A program made the translations under genes and the position numbers. Positions 44,138 to 55,974 of a stretch of 64,000 nt of DNA are shown piece after piece. The stretch is from Spongilla lacustris (Eukaryota > Porifera > Demospongiae > Spongillida > Spongillidae). Position 1 is the stretch's first letter. Every line of letters starts with the position of its first letter. The DNA lies in NCBI GenBank assembly GCA_949361645.1, contig OX442430.1, positions 2,403,856 to 2,467,855 of the forward strand, written 5' to 3'. Below the pieces are notes generated by a model. The model saw only the letters and a list, made by a program, of their open reading frames with translations. It did not search any database and was not told the DNA's origin.

Positions 44138-47100
44138 TCAGAAGAGCTTCACTCTGTATACATAGTCCAGAGATGATGTCATTACAGTGGCAGTCATGGT
44201 GAAAGGTAGCCGGTGATTGTAAGTGGTAAAATGTACTCCATTTAAGGCAATCTCATAACCATACAGCTGCCATGTAATGGCACAAATGAACGGCTTGGAG
44301 GCCTCGAGGGGCAATGCCCTCTCAACCTGAGCTTTCCCCCAGTGACCAGCTATCAAAGAATTGAGGATTACTGTGGACTCATTGAACCGTGGTTTAATGG
44401 AGAGGGCAATATCTGCTGAAAGGGGGACCGTCAACTTTCGTGGGTCAGCGGCATACAGTTGAATGGCAAAATCTCCACTCTCTGGTGCATTGCCTTGGAC
44501 GTATATGACAGTTCCAGGTTGATATGAAGGTATAATCAATTTCTGCACGAGTTGAATGAAATACAACATGAAGTGTGTCATTTACATTTATTCATTTATC
44601 AGTGTGACTTACTTTTCCAATGGCAACAGTGCCATAAGTGATGGATATGATGATGTTACCAGAAGGCATTCCTCCGTACTCATAGAGATACTCAAAGGCT
44701 GTCCCATTGCTGCTGATTGTAAATCCATTCTCCTCAGCAACAATGACCATGGATTCATCGAAAATGGCAAACGGAAAGTTCAGAACCTTCTCCTCATAGC
44801 CCAATCCATCTTCAAATGGACTGCTGAACGCCACCCACTTATTGTTGTACTGCATGTTGATGAGGAATAGGACTCCTGAATCATTGCTCATCCTCAGCTG
44901 GACAGACCGTTGTGGTAGTGCGCTAAGTTCCCACTTAATAACAGCACCAATCGGAAATTCTCCCATGTAAATACTTTTGATAATGGCTGTAGCAAAGGAG
45001 AGCAAATATAAATATAGGCATCATGTGTTGGTTAAGATCATGCTGCTGCAAGCATGGGTTGAATCATGCCTAAAATCTTGTCATAGTTATGTATAACTAG
45101 CATTAGGGTAGAAGGGTGGCTGTGCTCATGCTCAGTGAGTTGGTTGTGATACAGACAAAAATTATAGAGATGAGGTATGGGGTACTGCACTGGGGTGTGC
45201 TTGAAATCAAGAAATCTGGTGTGGTTGAGTTACATCTCATTCCCTGCTAACTGAACGATGCATTACCATGATACTGTTACAGCTGATGTCCAAAGTTAAA
45301 TTTAGGCACTTGGTTCAAGTGGGGGGATTTCAAGGATTACATGCAATTGAGCCTGTCTTCCACATCTAAACAGTACCTATCCAGAATACAACTATGCCCG
45401 GACAGCATACTCACCGTTTTCACAATAGTCACCACTATTACTTTCCGAGCATAAGCAGAGTGCTTGCCCAGACTTGTCAGGTATGCAAGTCCCTCCATTG
45501 AGGCACGGGTTGACCTCACAGACTTTGTACACTGAGGGATGAGGAGAATGTAATAATTGAAGTGAGATAAAATATTCCTTCATCTGTATAGCTTTTTTTG
45601 CCTCTGAAAATGTACCTTGCAAAGTTGTAGACACGGAATTTGAACCTTGGGCATTGCTGGTTTCACATGTGTACTGTCCAGAGAGTTCACTGACGAGGTA
45701 GTCACTCTTCAGAATGGAGACACCGGCTGAGAGATTGGTCATTGCGTACAAACCCTGCTTGCTGTCCTTTATCGCCACTCCCTGGAGGATGGGTAGGGAA
45801 GTAATGAAATAATACTCAGGTCTGTAGTTTTAAAAAAAAAATGCAGATCATCCAGAAAAATCAATTGACTTGTTTTCATTGAGCACACAAATGATTATTT
45901 AAAAGCTGCAGAAAACAGTTTGCAGCTAATCTTGCTTTAAAAATCATAAGTTGTATCTATGCCCTGATACCAAGTGGAAAATAACCCAGCCGCCTAATGC
46001 ATTGAATTGTCATTACACCCTAATAATAATACCCCCTCCATTCATATATACACGTGTTGTCATTGTTGTAGCAAAGGTTGATGCACTTATTTCCACGCAC
46101 ATTCCTTGTCCATTTGATTGTTGTGGCTTGTTTCACGGGGTACCCATCGCACCCGAGGCCGAGAAAGGCGCTGTTTTGAATGGAGCACGTGATAGATAGG
46201 GACTCCGATTCTCTCGCTACTATAGTACTCGAATTAGGAAGAAGGGTTGCCCTTGGAGCTTCATTACCTGGAATGGAGGCAGTGCAAGAGGGAATAAGAT
46301 GATGCAATGTGTTGACAGCAAAGAATGTGGATTGGGACCAAGTCTAAGCGTATTCCACTACAAAAATTGCATGTTTAAAAACAGATCTCTCTTATGACAT
46401 GCATATGAATGCTTTACGTGGTTGTAACAGTAAGACACTTGTAAAGTAAAACAGGCGAAAAAACTGCATGCTGTCGGCTTACCTGAAACTCTAACGGTGA
46501 ATTGTAACTCGGCAAACGATGAAATAACGGATATGTTCGCTCTAATCGAGTAAACACCGGAGTCCGACAGTTGAGCAGATGCAATGAGTACTGACGACTG
46601 ATTTAGGACAAAGCGCCGGTCAGTTACAACGCTCCAGACGTTCTGCACTTGTTTGTACAAAGCCAGGGACGGTGCCGGATAACCTTTAATGAAACTGTTA
46701 GTCCCGGTGCGGCTTACTACACATCAAACATGACTTACCCGTTGCAAGGAAGGAGAAAATGCCGTTTGATCCTATTGCCACACAGATGTCTTTTGTGGTC
46801 ACGTTACTGAGCTGTGCTAAATATACGAAACAAAAGCAAGATTAAATCAATGCGGAGATGCGCATATTTCAAAACCGGCTTGAAAATTTTAGACCTCATT
46901 GAAGTTTACATTTTTTTTTTTAAAACGAAGCGAGAATATCTGTATCATGTAGAATGCATGCATCATAGAAAGCCGTACACGCTTGCACAATTATAGACCT
47001 TAATTAAACGTTCAAAATCATGAAAACAAGACAACAAGTTACATTGAGCATCCGCTTGCCTTGCAAGTAAAGCACTGTTGACACCGATTTGGCCAATGCA

Positions 47101-47774
47101 GTACCTGGGTTCATGCACATGTACGTGGTACCGTGAACCTGCTTCACGGGGGATATCAGAAGGCTGCCGGTTGGTAGGATATAGTATCCTCTGCAGTGAT
47201 CAGACATGTAACGTTTTAACGTATACCGTTGCACCAGTATTTAAACCTTACGTTGAAGGTCCGGAGCTGTTGCTGGTGACCACACCCCACAAATTGTCGA
47301 TTTTGTACTGCCAATGCCAGAAGCACTGTGTCTGGTTTGCAGGGGTCGTGACGCAGTCTATTTTCACACTGTTTGTCCCTACTGAGGGCGACGTGACGAC
47401 AGGAAGTGCCGTGAAAGTTGTTCCTGTGTTTAGCAACAAAAAAGTGCAATTTATCTTTTCCCTTTAATCTACACCTTCACGTGTACATGTGCATTTTCAT
47501 GCATGTAAAATGACGTTACATAAAATTAAAAACGATCACTCGTAATTGCCATGAATGCCAAACTGCATTTGCGCGTTTTAACATGCAGACATGAGTGCTA
47601 TATGTTATACATGTATGTTATCTGCATGGCGAGTACACCATAGATATTGTACGGAACCAATAGAATCAGTCTGGATCAGTGTGTCTCACCTGCTTGACAC
47701 AAGCCGACCACCTGCGTCGGAGCACACACGAACATCGCTGACAAAAGGAACATCTGCAGACAGCGATACTTCAT
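44138..47774 (-). CDS. Secreted Ig-Ig-Ig-EGF-galectin-galectin protein, 10 exons
   Basis: Exons on the minus strand: 47774-47690, 47423-47252, 47190-47060, 46816-46739, 46683-46483, 46267-46101, 45781-45616, 45531-45415, 44986-44613, 44542-44138. They total 1896 nt, 631 residues, all phases consistent. A signal peptide (MKYRCLQMFLLSAMFVCAP, about 1-25) is followed by Ig1 (about 30-129; DCV...WHW...TYMCMN), Ig2 (130-222), Ig3 (223-333; ITCSI...IKW...GQYTCET), EGF (334-372; six cysteines, CEVNPCLNGGTC) and two galectin-like domains (about 373-497 and 498-631). Galectin 2 keeps KPRF, VILN and HWGKA; the usual H, N, E and R contacts are altered. Galectin 1 is further diverged (PFEDGLGYEEK). Ten N-glycosylation sequons and no membrane segment: secreted or matrix protein, perhaps in adhesion or recognition. 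Intron 3 uses a GC donor (CAAG|GCAAGC). Domain calls are mine by motif; function is inference. Confidence 0.85.
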
Positions 47775-48992
47775 AGCGGAAACGCAATGGTCTGTAACGA
47801 AAAGAAACGCAAGCACGTTCATGCGAATTATTGCTTGCTTGGAAATACATATACTTATAGTTACGCGGTACGGCAAATCACGCGCCGCTAGCGGCTGTAA
47901 AGCTAAGAGCGATGGCGTGAATCACAGTGCTTGGTTATATCAGTATTGGGACAGTTTAATTTAATGCTGCGTATACAGCGCATATACTAGTACAAATAGT
48001 AATTGAATTGGGCACTCACCTAGAAACATGGTTATTTTGCGGCCAGTATTCACCTTTTTTCTATCCCTTGATTGCTGTACGTTGGATAAACTTTATGTTT
48101 TTATATGCGATGGTCACGTGCACCCGTCTTTACGTCAGTAAGCAAGGCAACATAGATATAAACAATTATCTGTACGTATACATGTACACCTATAGAAATA
48201 TTGGGCTATCGATATCGATATTGTTTTAAAAAAATTGTGATTTATCGTTCTTATAATCTTCGCGCTTGTACACTTTTAACTGCAGCAGCGCAGCTTATGT
48301 CAAGATCGCGGCTACCTGGTTGAAAGTTAAGGGGGTTGGAAGGAACACTATACTATATAACGGCGCACGCGCTAGCCGGGTCAGTAAAAGGAAACTGAAA
48401 AGAAAAAAAAAAAACAACAGGGTGGAGGTTGCTGTATTATACACTGCTAAAGTCAGTGATGGGTTGTGTGACAACAATAATGAGCACAAATGTGAGAAAT
48501 ACAAGTGCTAATTACATCTCCGCATTTCATGACTGTGCTGCAAGTGTTTCTATGGAAACAGTACGGTATCAGATCGGGCAGCTTGTACAGATCAATTAAA
48601 CCGATCGCGAGAGGCTTTTGGTAGCCAATAGAACCCAGCTAATTTGCGAACCGGCTTAAAAGAAAGGAAATAGCTAACCAAATAGTGAAATCATCGTATA
48701 TTGTTGTACATGCCGAAGATCATTACTGTGCGTATAGGATCTAGTAAAGTGAATATTGTTGTGGTGCATTGTTAAAATACATGTACCGCACTCTTTAGTA
48801 AATGGATCGGATTGGTTGGAATAATGCAAATCTGTGAATTAATCGAGACAAGCATGCATCTAAATGATGCAACTGCAGATTCATGTACAATTATGCTGAA
48901 TTTAAAAAATTTGCGGGGGGGGGGGGGGGGGGTTAAATATTTGAGCCTACTTCGATTTGTTTCCTGGGATCCTAGCCTGTTACTATAGTACC
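47775..48992. promoter_or_regulatory. 5' flank of the Ig-EGF-galectin gene
   Basis: It lies upstream of the minus-strand start codon at 47774. No TATA box can be assigned. A poly-G run lies at 48914-48932. No other gene recognised. Confidence 0.35.
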
Positions 48993-50762
48993 TTATTGCA
49001 TGCGTGAGAATCAGAACATGGAATTTCAATACTATACATAACATGCAACCTTGCAGGTGTTACCGGTACTGCATGATATGCATACTAAGAGAATCAAGGT
49101 GCAATGGATGTGTGCATGGTCGTTGCCACATGCAACATCGCTGTTAATTTGCTTACTATATATGTTACCTTTGCCTAGCGGGCTTTGAATAGAAAGTCAT
49201 ACAGCTACATGCCACACTGCGCAATGCTATTTGCGAGAAATCAGGTCTTCTATGTACCACCCAGCTTATCTTGACGTAGCCCTGGCTGTAACTAAGCGAG
49301 GGCTAACTTTGCGTCTGTTCGTATATAAGTTTTCATTATTATTATTACGATTGTGTTATACAAGTCCCCATGCCTTATCACAAAGCCAGCTGGCATTAAT
49401 TAGAATAAAACAAATGGTGCAAGGAACTGTAGCACTATTCAAGAGGAACTTCCATGGGCTGATGAGGCCAATGCAACTAAAATCTAGTGTTCGCGTATCC
49501 AGGAAAGCAGCTGGAAGTGAGTTCACGTCTATCGTATTCCTACTCGCACTTGTTGTTATGAATAAAGGCCACGTTTTGGTGTGTGGCTAGGTACCCTTAC
49601 TGCATGCTGAGAGGCCAGCATATGAAATGTCGTGATAACAATCCCTCGTGTTAGTTTTTATTGCTGTATTGTGGGTGTGGCACGTGGTTGTGGTATAAGC
49701 TGTTGTGTAGCATCGGTACTCTCGTTCCCTGCCCTTCCATCCATCCACCTCTCTCTATTTCCCCATCCTCCTTTGCCCTACCTCTCATCCCCAGGCCGAC
49801 CTTGCATGGCTGAGATGACAGCTGTAATGACTTGCTGGAAGGCTAACAGCTTTGATGATATTCCATGCAAGAAGGAAGTGGAGGAGTTTGTGAAGTGTTC
49901 TGAAAGAGTGGTGAGCTGAGGAGGGAGGAGGGAAAGGGGAAGAGATTAGGGAGGGAGAGGGAATGGAGGGAGGCAAGATGGAGGGAATGGGAGGGAGGAA
50001 GGGAAGAGAGGAGTTTGCGAGGGAGGAGAGGAAAGGATAAGGGAGTGGGAGTCCTGGAGTAGCTATGGAGAGAGGAGATGTGTGGAGAGGAAGGAGGGAG
50101 AAGGGCGTTCTGTTATTCCTTTTAAAACAGTTCATTGTTATGACTTGAAAGGGTTCCTAAATGTATGGTATTTGAACTATATTCCTTTGCTGTGTGGTAT
50201 GCATACCATTTTTTAGTTTTAAATTTAGGGCGATGACATAGGACATAAATACATATAAGTACATTTATCTGAATGTGTGTGTGTGAGTATTAAGCAATTT
50301 CTGAAGTTTGTACATTGTTGCAGAGCAATATTACGTTTGTTTATGCAACAGTAAATTGGATTTGAGTTGCAATTTATCTATAAAATGTATTGTTATATTA
50401 CTTTTTGTTAAATCGGTACTGTACATGTATTTCTGGAATGTGGAATGGTTTCCCAATTGCAGATAAAGGGGGAGGGGGGGTATTTGCATCACATGCATGT
50501 TGATTATTGCATTGTTGAGGTACAGTATACTTGTATGCCTTGTACATGTACATGTATGCAACAGAAGTATAGCAATACTCATGGATACATGTATGTATGA
50601 GGGACAACATTGGGGCACCACAAATTTGCTAAAGAGGTTGCACTTACATTTATTGAAAAGATGTACAACTAGGGGCAGGGGTGTCTGTGTGGAATTTGTT
50701 TTGATCACAAACAAAAAATTGATGCTAACCCACCCTCACCAACTCCCTTTCTCCCTATCCCT
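48993..50762. repeat. Segmental duplication block B, copy 2
   Basis: Aligns with 39129-41490 minus its transposon. It ends where the CT-rich microsatellite begins. Confidence 0.85.
49414..49910 (+). CDS. MRPS37/CHCHD1-like twin CX9C protein, copy 2
   Basis: Exon 1 is 49414-49516 (34 codons plus 1 nt, donor GGAA|GTGAGT). Exon 2 is 49795-49910 (acceptor catccccag; phase fits). The N-terminus is basic (ALFKRNFHGLMRPMQLKSSV), suiting mitochondrial import or rRNA contact. Exon 2 encodes PCMAEMTAVMTCWKANSF and IPCKKEVEEFVKCSERV. The two C-9-C pairs and the 'EM..MM.CWK...F.D..C.KE...F..C' series match CHCHD1 (mS37), a protein of the small mitoribosomal subunit folded in the intermembrane-space oxidation pathway. 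Exon 2 either ends at GTG|GTGAGC, leading to a third exon not found, or reads on to VVS and stop. The family usually has a further 30-40 residues, so a third exon is likely. This is the copy with intact splice sites. Confidence 0.7.
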
Positions 50763-51345
50763 CTCTCCCCCTCCCCTATCTCCCTCTCCCCTCTCTCTCC
50801 CTCTCCCTCTCCCCTCTCTCCCTCTCCCTCTCCCCTCTCTCTCCCTCTCCCTCTCCCCTCTCTCCCTCTCCCTCTCCCTCTCCCCTCTCTCTCCCTCTCC
50901 CCTCTCTCTCCCTCTCCCATCTCTCTCCCTCTCCCCTCTCTCTCCCTCTCCCCTCTCTCTCCCTCTCCCCTCTCTCTCCCTCTCCCCTCTCTCTCCCTCT
51001 CCCCTCTCTCTCCCTCTCCCCTCTCTCTCCCTCTCCCATCTCTCTCCCTCTCCCCTCTCTCTCCCTCTCCCCTCTCTCTCCCTCTCCCCTCTCTCTCCCT
51101 CTCCCCTCTCTCTCCCTCTCCCCTCTCTCTCCCTCTCCCCTCTCTCTCCCTCTCCCCTCTCTCTCCCTCTCCCCTCTCTCTCCCTCTCCCCTCTCTCTCC
51201 CTCTCCCCTCTCTCTCCCTCTCCCCTCTCTCTCCCTCTCCCCTCTCTCTCCCTCTCCCCTCTCTCTCCCTCTCCCCTCTCTCTCCCTCTTCCTCCCTTCT
51301 CTCTCCCTCCCTCTCTGCCTCCCAGCACTCCCCCTCTCTCCTTCC
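50740..51345. repeat. CT-rich satellite, ctctccctctcccct unit
   Basis: About 600 bp of nearly uniform 15-16 bp units, all pyrimidine on the plus strand (purine on the minus). Long open frames on both strands (SPL/RERG repeats) are artefacts. Potential H-DNA former. Confidence 0.95.
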
Positions 51346-52640
51346 CCACCTCTCTCTCTTATCATTATACTTGTTTTTACTCGATCATATTTGAAGCATT
51401 CCAGTTGAAGCCCATAGGTATGTAGCTGGATCAACAAGAATGTCAATAGAAGCCTTCCCTGCATAGAGCAGTATGCTTAGTGGGATAAACATCGTGCATA
51501 CATAACTTAATAACACTCTTAATACCATGCAGGACAGATTATAATTTTAATCACAGCCTCCCAGCCTTGTGTTGGGCTCCATAAAGTTGATCTGCGAGCA
51601 CACTTCCAACAGATCACTGTGGAAGCAAAAATTATGGAGAAAGGGATTTCAAGGATACATTTACATGTAAGATTTATTATAATTTTTGGACTAGCTTTTT
51701 TTGTAACAGTAGCGATTTCGAAACCACCAGTTGGTTTTGTAGTTTACCAACAACATTTATATGCGTTCGTGTTTCCGGGTGGAAAAAGGTTGTAGGCAAC
51801 TGATGATCTGAGTATGCTGTCTGATCAGGTTGTAGCTGCCTCATATCGCATTCCTGTGTGTCAAATGCATTGGCTGGTCCCACTCCAAATCACATATTGG
51901 TCAACACAAAAAGCCATGTCAACAGTGGCGCCAAATACTGACCACAATCCATGTGGCGGTTGTCTGCAGCTACAGGGTGGGTGCAGGGGTGGGGTTACCT
52001 GGTTACAATATTGGTGGCTACCACAGTAAACAACTGAAGCGCCTTGTATATCATGCCTGAGATGGCATCTGATGGGGGGCATGTGTTTGGCTGCTCTGCA
52101 CTTGTATGTGAAGCTACGTGTGGATAGTATGGTCTTGTGGTGTTCTTGCAACATCAGATTTACGTTTACCTTTGCTCTGTTGACCTGATAAAGATGCCCT
52201 GCACATGTAGCCCATAGGAGTGCACTGCCGGGCTGGTATTACATGTATGCATTTGCCATCGATATCCTTGCCTGTTGCCTGTGTAGGTGGAATGGGTTCT
52301 TGTGCCAGCATCGGAAAGCATTCCGTTGTCAGTGTGTTCTTATTGTGTATTGATCTTGTGCACACACAAAGAGTCACTAATGAGGTGTATTTTTAAGCGC
52401 CACGGCAACTTTGCATGCACAATTGCACTTATGGAGTATCATTAATGATCGATGTTGTTTGTAGAGTAGGTACGTGTAGTAACGTTATGAGCATACAGCC
52501 TCTGGTCGTATTCGCACCTCACATTGAGCAATCCTCACCTTCCCAGCTGTCATCTTCACACCACCACTCTGAGCAATCATCACTTCAGAATGTGTGCATA
52601 TTATCCTGTTAACTGGAACAAAATCATTTGTAGCAGCATT
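51346..52640. other. Noncoding stretch between satellites
   Basis: No recognised gene. A third MRPS37 exon could lie here or just upstream, but I could not find it. Confidence 0.4.
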
Positions 52641-52644
52641 CAGG

Positions 52645-52992
52645 AGGGGTAGGGAGGGGTGCCTAGGAGGGAGGGAGGGGTGCCTAGGAGGGAGGGAAGG
52701 GTGCCTAGGAGGGAGGGAGGGGTGCCTAGGAGGGAGGAGGGGGTGCCTAGGAGAGAGGGAGGGGTGCCTAGGAGAGAGGAGGGGGTGCCTAGGAGGGAGG
52801 AGGGGGTGCCTAGGAGGGAGGGAGGGGTGCCTAGGAGGGAGGAGGGGGTGCCTAGGAGGGAGGAGGGGGTGCCTAGGAGGGAGGAGGGGGTGCCTAGGAG
52901 GGAGGAGGGGGTGCCTAGGAGGGAGGAGGGGGTGCCTAGGAGGGAGGAGGGGGTGCCTAGGAGGGAGGGAGGGGGTGCCTAGGAGGGAGGGA
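52645..52992. repeat. Minisatellite, about 20-bp unit (ggtgcctaggagggaggagg)
   Basis: About 17 units of 20-21 bp with minor variants (gggagggagg, gagagagg). Each carries CCTAGG. Purine-rich, G-quadruplex prone. Confidence 0.95.
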
Positions 52993-53732
52993 TAGATTGC
53001 GTAGAAGATGAAGTCAAACACACCTACTGTCTAACGACTCTTGCCCAAACCTAAGTGTTACATGTTTTAACATGTTACAATATATTTTAGGGAAGGAGGC
53101 AAAAAGAGAGAAGTTGTTTTGTAACAAGCAAAATGAAATCATGACTGCTAATTGTTGAAGTATAAACACAAGGTACTTAACCCACCTCTCCTCCCCGGGG
53201 GGTCCACATGATGATTTCTGCACACCTACATGTGCACATGTAGCATGCCAATAGCAAGGGAGGTGATAGACCCCGTGTGACTCTGTTTCGATCAAGCGTA
53301 TGGGCTTACAATGTTTTCCATTCCGCAATCTTGCCTTCATGATTGGGGAATGCACAGCAGTGTTGGTGTAGATGTGCAGACAATTGGCACCTCAGCGTCA
53401 CAGGCAGGACCCATGGTGGTGGAGGTGAAGGAGGTGCACATAGGAAGGACATGAATAGAAATCCAATTTTTTTTTTTTTTTTGCACTACATGTATGTTCT
53501 AATAACGTGCTCTCCCAAGGTCATGGGAATGTGTCACCACGAGTGCTAGCCATAGCAACGACATGTGAATTTGTCACCATGTGGTCAGCAGTGGTAGTCA
53601 TAGCAAAAACCTGCCTTTGTAAAGCACCCATCATGATGACATCATTGAGCATGTAGTTGTAGTGCTCATGTCTGTAAATATGCATGTGGTTCTCAAGGTC
53701 CCATTGCATGTGCTGCAGGTTATGGTTTGGCT

Positions 53733-54218
53733 TCAGCATTATGTTGTTAACCAGCATTATATCATTAACCAGCATTATGTTATTAACCAGCATTATGTTA
53801 TTAACCAGCATTATGTTGTTAACCAGCATTATGTTGTTAACCAGCATTATGTTATTAACCAGCATTATGTTGTTAACCAGCATTATGTTGTTAACCAGCA
53901 TTATGTTATTAACCAGCATTATGTTGTTAACCAGCATTATGTTATTAACCAGCATTATGTTATTAACCAGCATTGTGTTATTAACCAGCATTATGTTGTT
54001 AACCAGCATTATGTTATTAACCAGCATTGTGTTATTAACCAGCATTATGTTGTTAACCAGCATTATGTTATTAACCAGCATTGTGTTGTTAACCAGCATT
54101 GTGTTGTTAACCAGCATTATGTTGTTAACCAGCATTGTGTTGTTAACCAGCATTGTGTTGTTAACCAGCGTTATGTTGTTAACCAGCATTATGTTGTTAA
54201 CCAGCATTATGTTATTAC
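53733..54218. repeat. Minisatellite, 18-bp unit (accagcattatgttgtta)
   Basis: About 27 units of exactly 18 bp. Variation is almost only at two sites (att/gtg and ttg/tta). As 18 is a multiple of 3, it is open in several frames (a 315-codon minus-strand frame reading VNNIML repeats). Not taken as a gene. Confidence 0.95.
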
Positions 54219-54822
54219 TGTAGATGGTTGCTTGTGTTATGAATGCTGATGTATACATGTGTATCATGAACTTGTCAAACTGTCGACCCATGCTTCTGTG
54301 AAGGTGCTCGTGTTGTGTCATACATGTACTCGCAACTAGCAGCATTTGGTAGGGGACATTGTTACAGGGTGGTGTCATAGTGGAGTGTACATTGTGCATG
54401 TACTTATTTGTATATGAGGGTGTCATGTACATGCAGTTGGGGTGCCACCTTTTATGAAGGGGATACATGTAGGATGAATGAGATTAAACTACACCCGTAA
54501 GGGTCAGGTGGATCCAGATTTCTCATCTAGAACCAAAAAAAAATAGAAAGAAAAAAGCATTTGCCTGGTGATTATATAAGAAACATATCGTCACTGGTCA
54601 TGGAATGCCTTGGACCTCACAAGGATATTGCATGCAATGTCAAGGTTGTGGTGTTACTGGTTCATGGCCACCCCATACCACCTGGAGCAATGCAATGGAG
54701 CATTCTTGCCAATGACCTGCCCTGCAAAGGTCTGGCTACATCTTGTGGCTCCTCCCTCCATTGGCATCCCCCTCTGGTTGGTACATCCAATGTCTCCATA
54801 AGGCCGTTAATGATTTTAGTTA

Positions 54823-54990
54823 GGAGGGTCACATGACCCTGAAGTGGTATCAGGAGGGTCACATGACCCTGTAGTGACCAGTGTTAGGAGGATCACATGA
54901 CCCTGAAGTGGTGTTAGGAGGGTCACGTGACCCTGAAGTGTTATCAGGAGGGTCACATGACCCTGTAGTGGTGTTAGGAGGGGCACATAA
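54823..54990. repeat. Minisatellite with TCACATGA/TCACGTGA boxes
   Basis: About five or six units of about 30 bp: aggagggtcacatgaccctg plus agtggtgtt. One unit has the perfect palindrome GGGTCACGTGACCC. An inverted partial copy follows near 55003-55030. Confidence 0.9.
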
Positions 54991-55499
54991 TCTTGTCACA
55001 ACTGGTCATATAACCCTCCTAACACCACCACTGTAGTGATGATAGGAAGGTTACAGGACACCACACCCATTTCTACACCTGGCACTTCGTTGTATAATCA
55101 TCTGCCCATTTATGGTAATCATTTCCCTGTTTATGTTATGCCCTAAACATTGTTAAATTTTTTTGGCCAAAGCTGGGAACCATCCTCAACGGGAGGCTTC
55201 AACTTAAACTTAAATGTAATTAACCTTGCTCTGCCAATATAAAGGTACCTCCATGTAGCGTACATGTGTGCCTCCATTTTCACCCATCAACCTTGAATTG
55301 TGTATTTTTCTTGTGGCTGTCAGGGGGAGTGCATCGGCATTAGGGGAGCTTCTACAGGCCCGTGGTATGTACATGTACATGTACATTCGCAGGCCATCAA
55401 CATTAGTTATGTAGCCATGGTAACTAGCATGTAGAGACGCTTGTACAGATTGATGTCCATGGTTGACCAACAATAAAAAACAATGGTGACCTCATTCTA

Positions 55500-55886
55500 T
55501 CACCCCCACACACTAACACCACCATACCACCGCACACTAACACCACCACACACCCATACCCCACACACTAACACCACCATACCACCGCACACTAACACCA
55601 CCACACACCCATACCCACACACTAACACCACCACACACTCACACACTAACACCACCACACACGCACACTAACACCACCACACACACACTAACACCACCAC
55701 ACACACACTAACACCACCACACACACACACTAACACCACCAGACCCCACACCACCACACACCCCACACACTAACACCATGACACCCCACACACTAACACC
55801 ACCGCACACCCGCACACTAACACCACCACACACCCACACACTAACACCACCACGCACCCACACATTAACACCACCACACACCCATT
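55500..55886. repeat. Minisatellite (cacactaacaccaccacaca)
   Basis: About 17 irregular units of 18-30 bp built from 'acactaacaccaccacacac', with C/A-only strand bias. Confidence 0.9.
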
Positions 55887-55974
55887 CCATCACTTTTCTT
55901 CACTCTGCCTCTCACATAATACATGAACACCTTGGCCTACATGACATACATGTACATGTACAATGTTAAGTACA

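Noticed and set aside
46020..46100. Continuation of the Ig exon 6 frame to NKCINLCYNND
   Set aside because: Beyond the donor AAT|GTGCGT. The orphan copy has a donor at the same point (GTACGT), and phase 0 joins exon 7 perfectly.
49231..49413. N-terminal extension of the MRPS37-like ORF (MREIRSSMYH...)
   Set aside because: The corresponding stretch in copy 1 is not open in the same way. Similarity to the family and to copy 1 starts at the ATG at 49414.
50322..50385. Possible third exon of MRPS37 (tgcag|AGCAATATTACG)
   Set aside because: The phase would fit, but the short peptide (SNITFVYATV) does not resemble the family tail.
50497..51464. 303-, 214- and 242-codon frames rich in SPL or RERG
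   Set aside because: Both strands and several frames are open because the CT satellite lacks stops. No gene-like sequence outside it.
52485..53021. 178-codon frame of LPPRHP repeats and 133-codon frame of REGCLGG repeats
   Set aside because: Same 20-bp array read on both strands.
53521..54468. 315-codon minus-strand open frame of VNNIML repeats
   Set aside because: It is the translation of an 18-bp noncoding array; other frames are open too, and nothing recognisable flanks the repeat.
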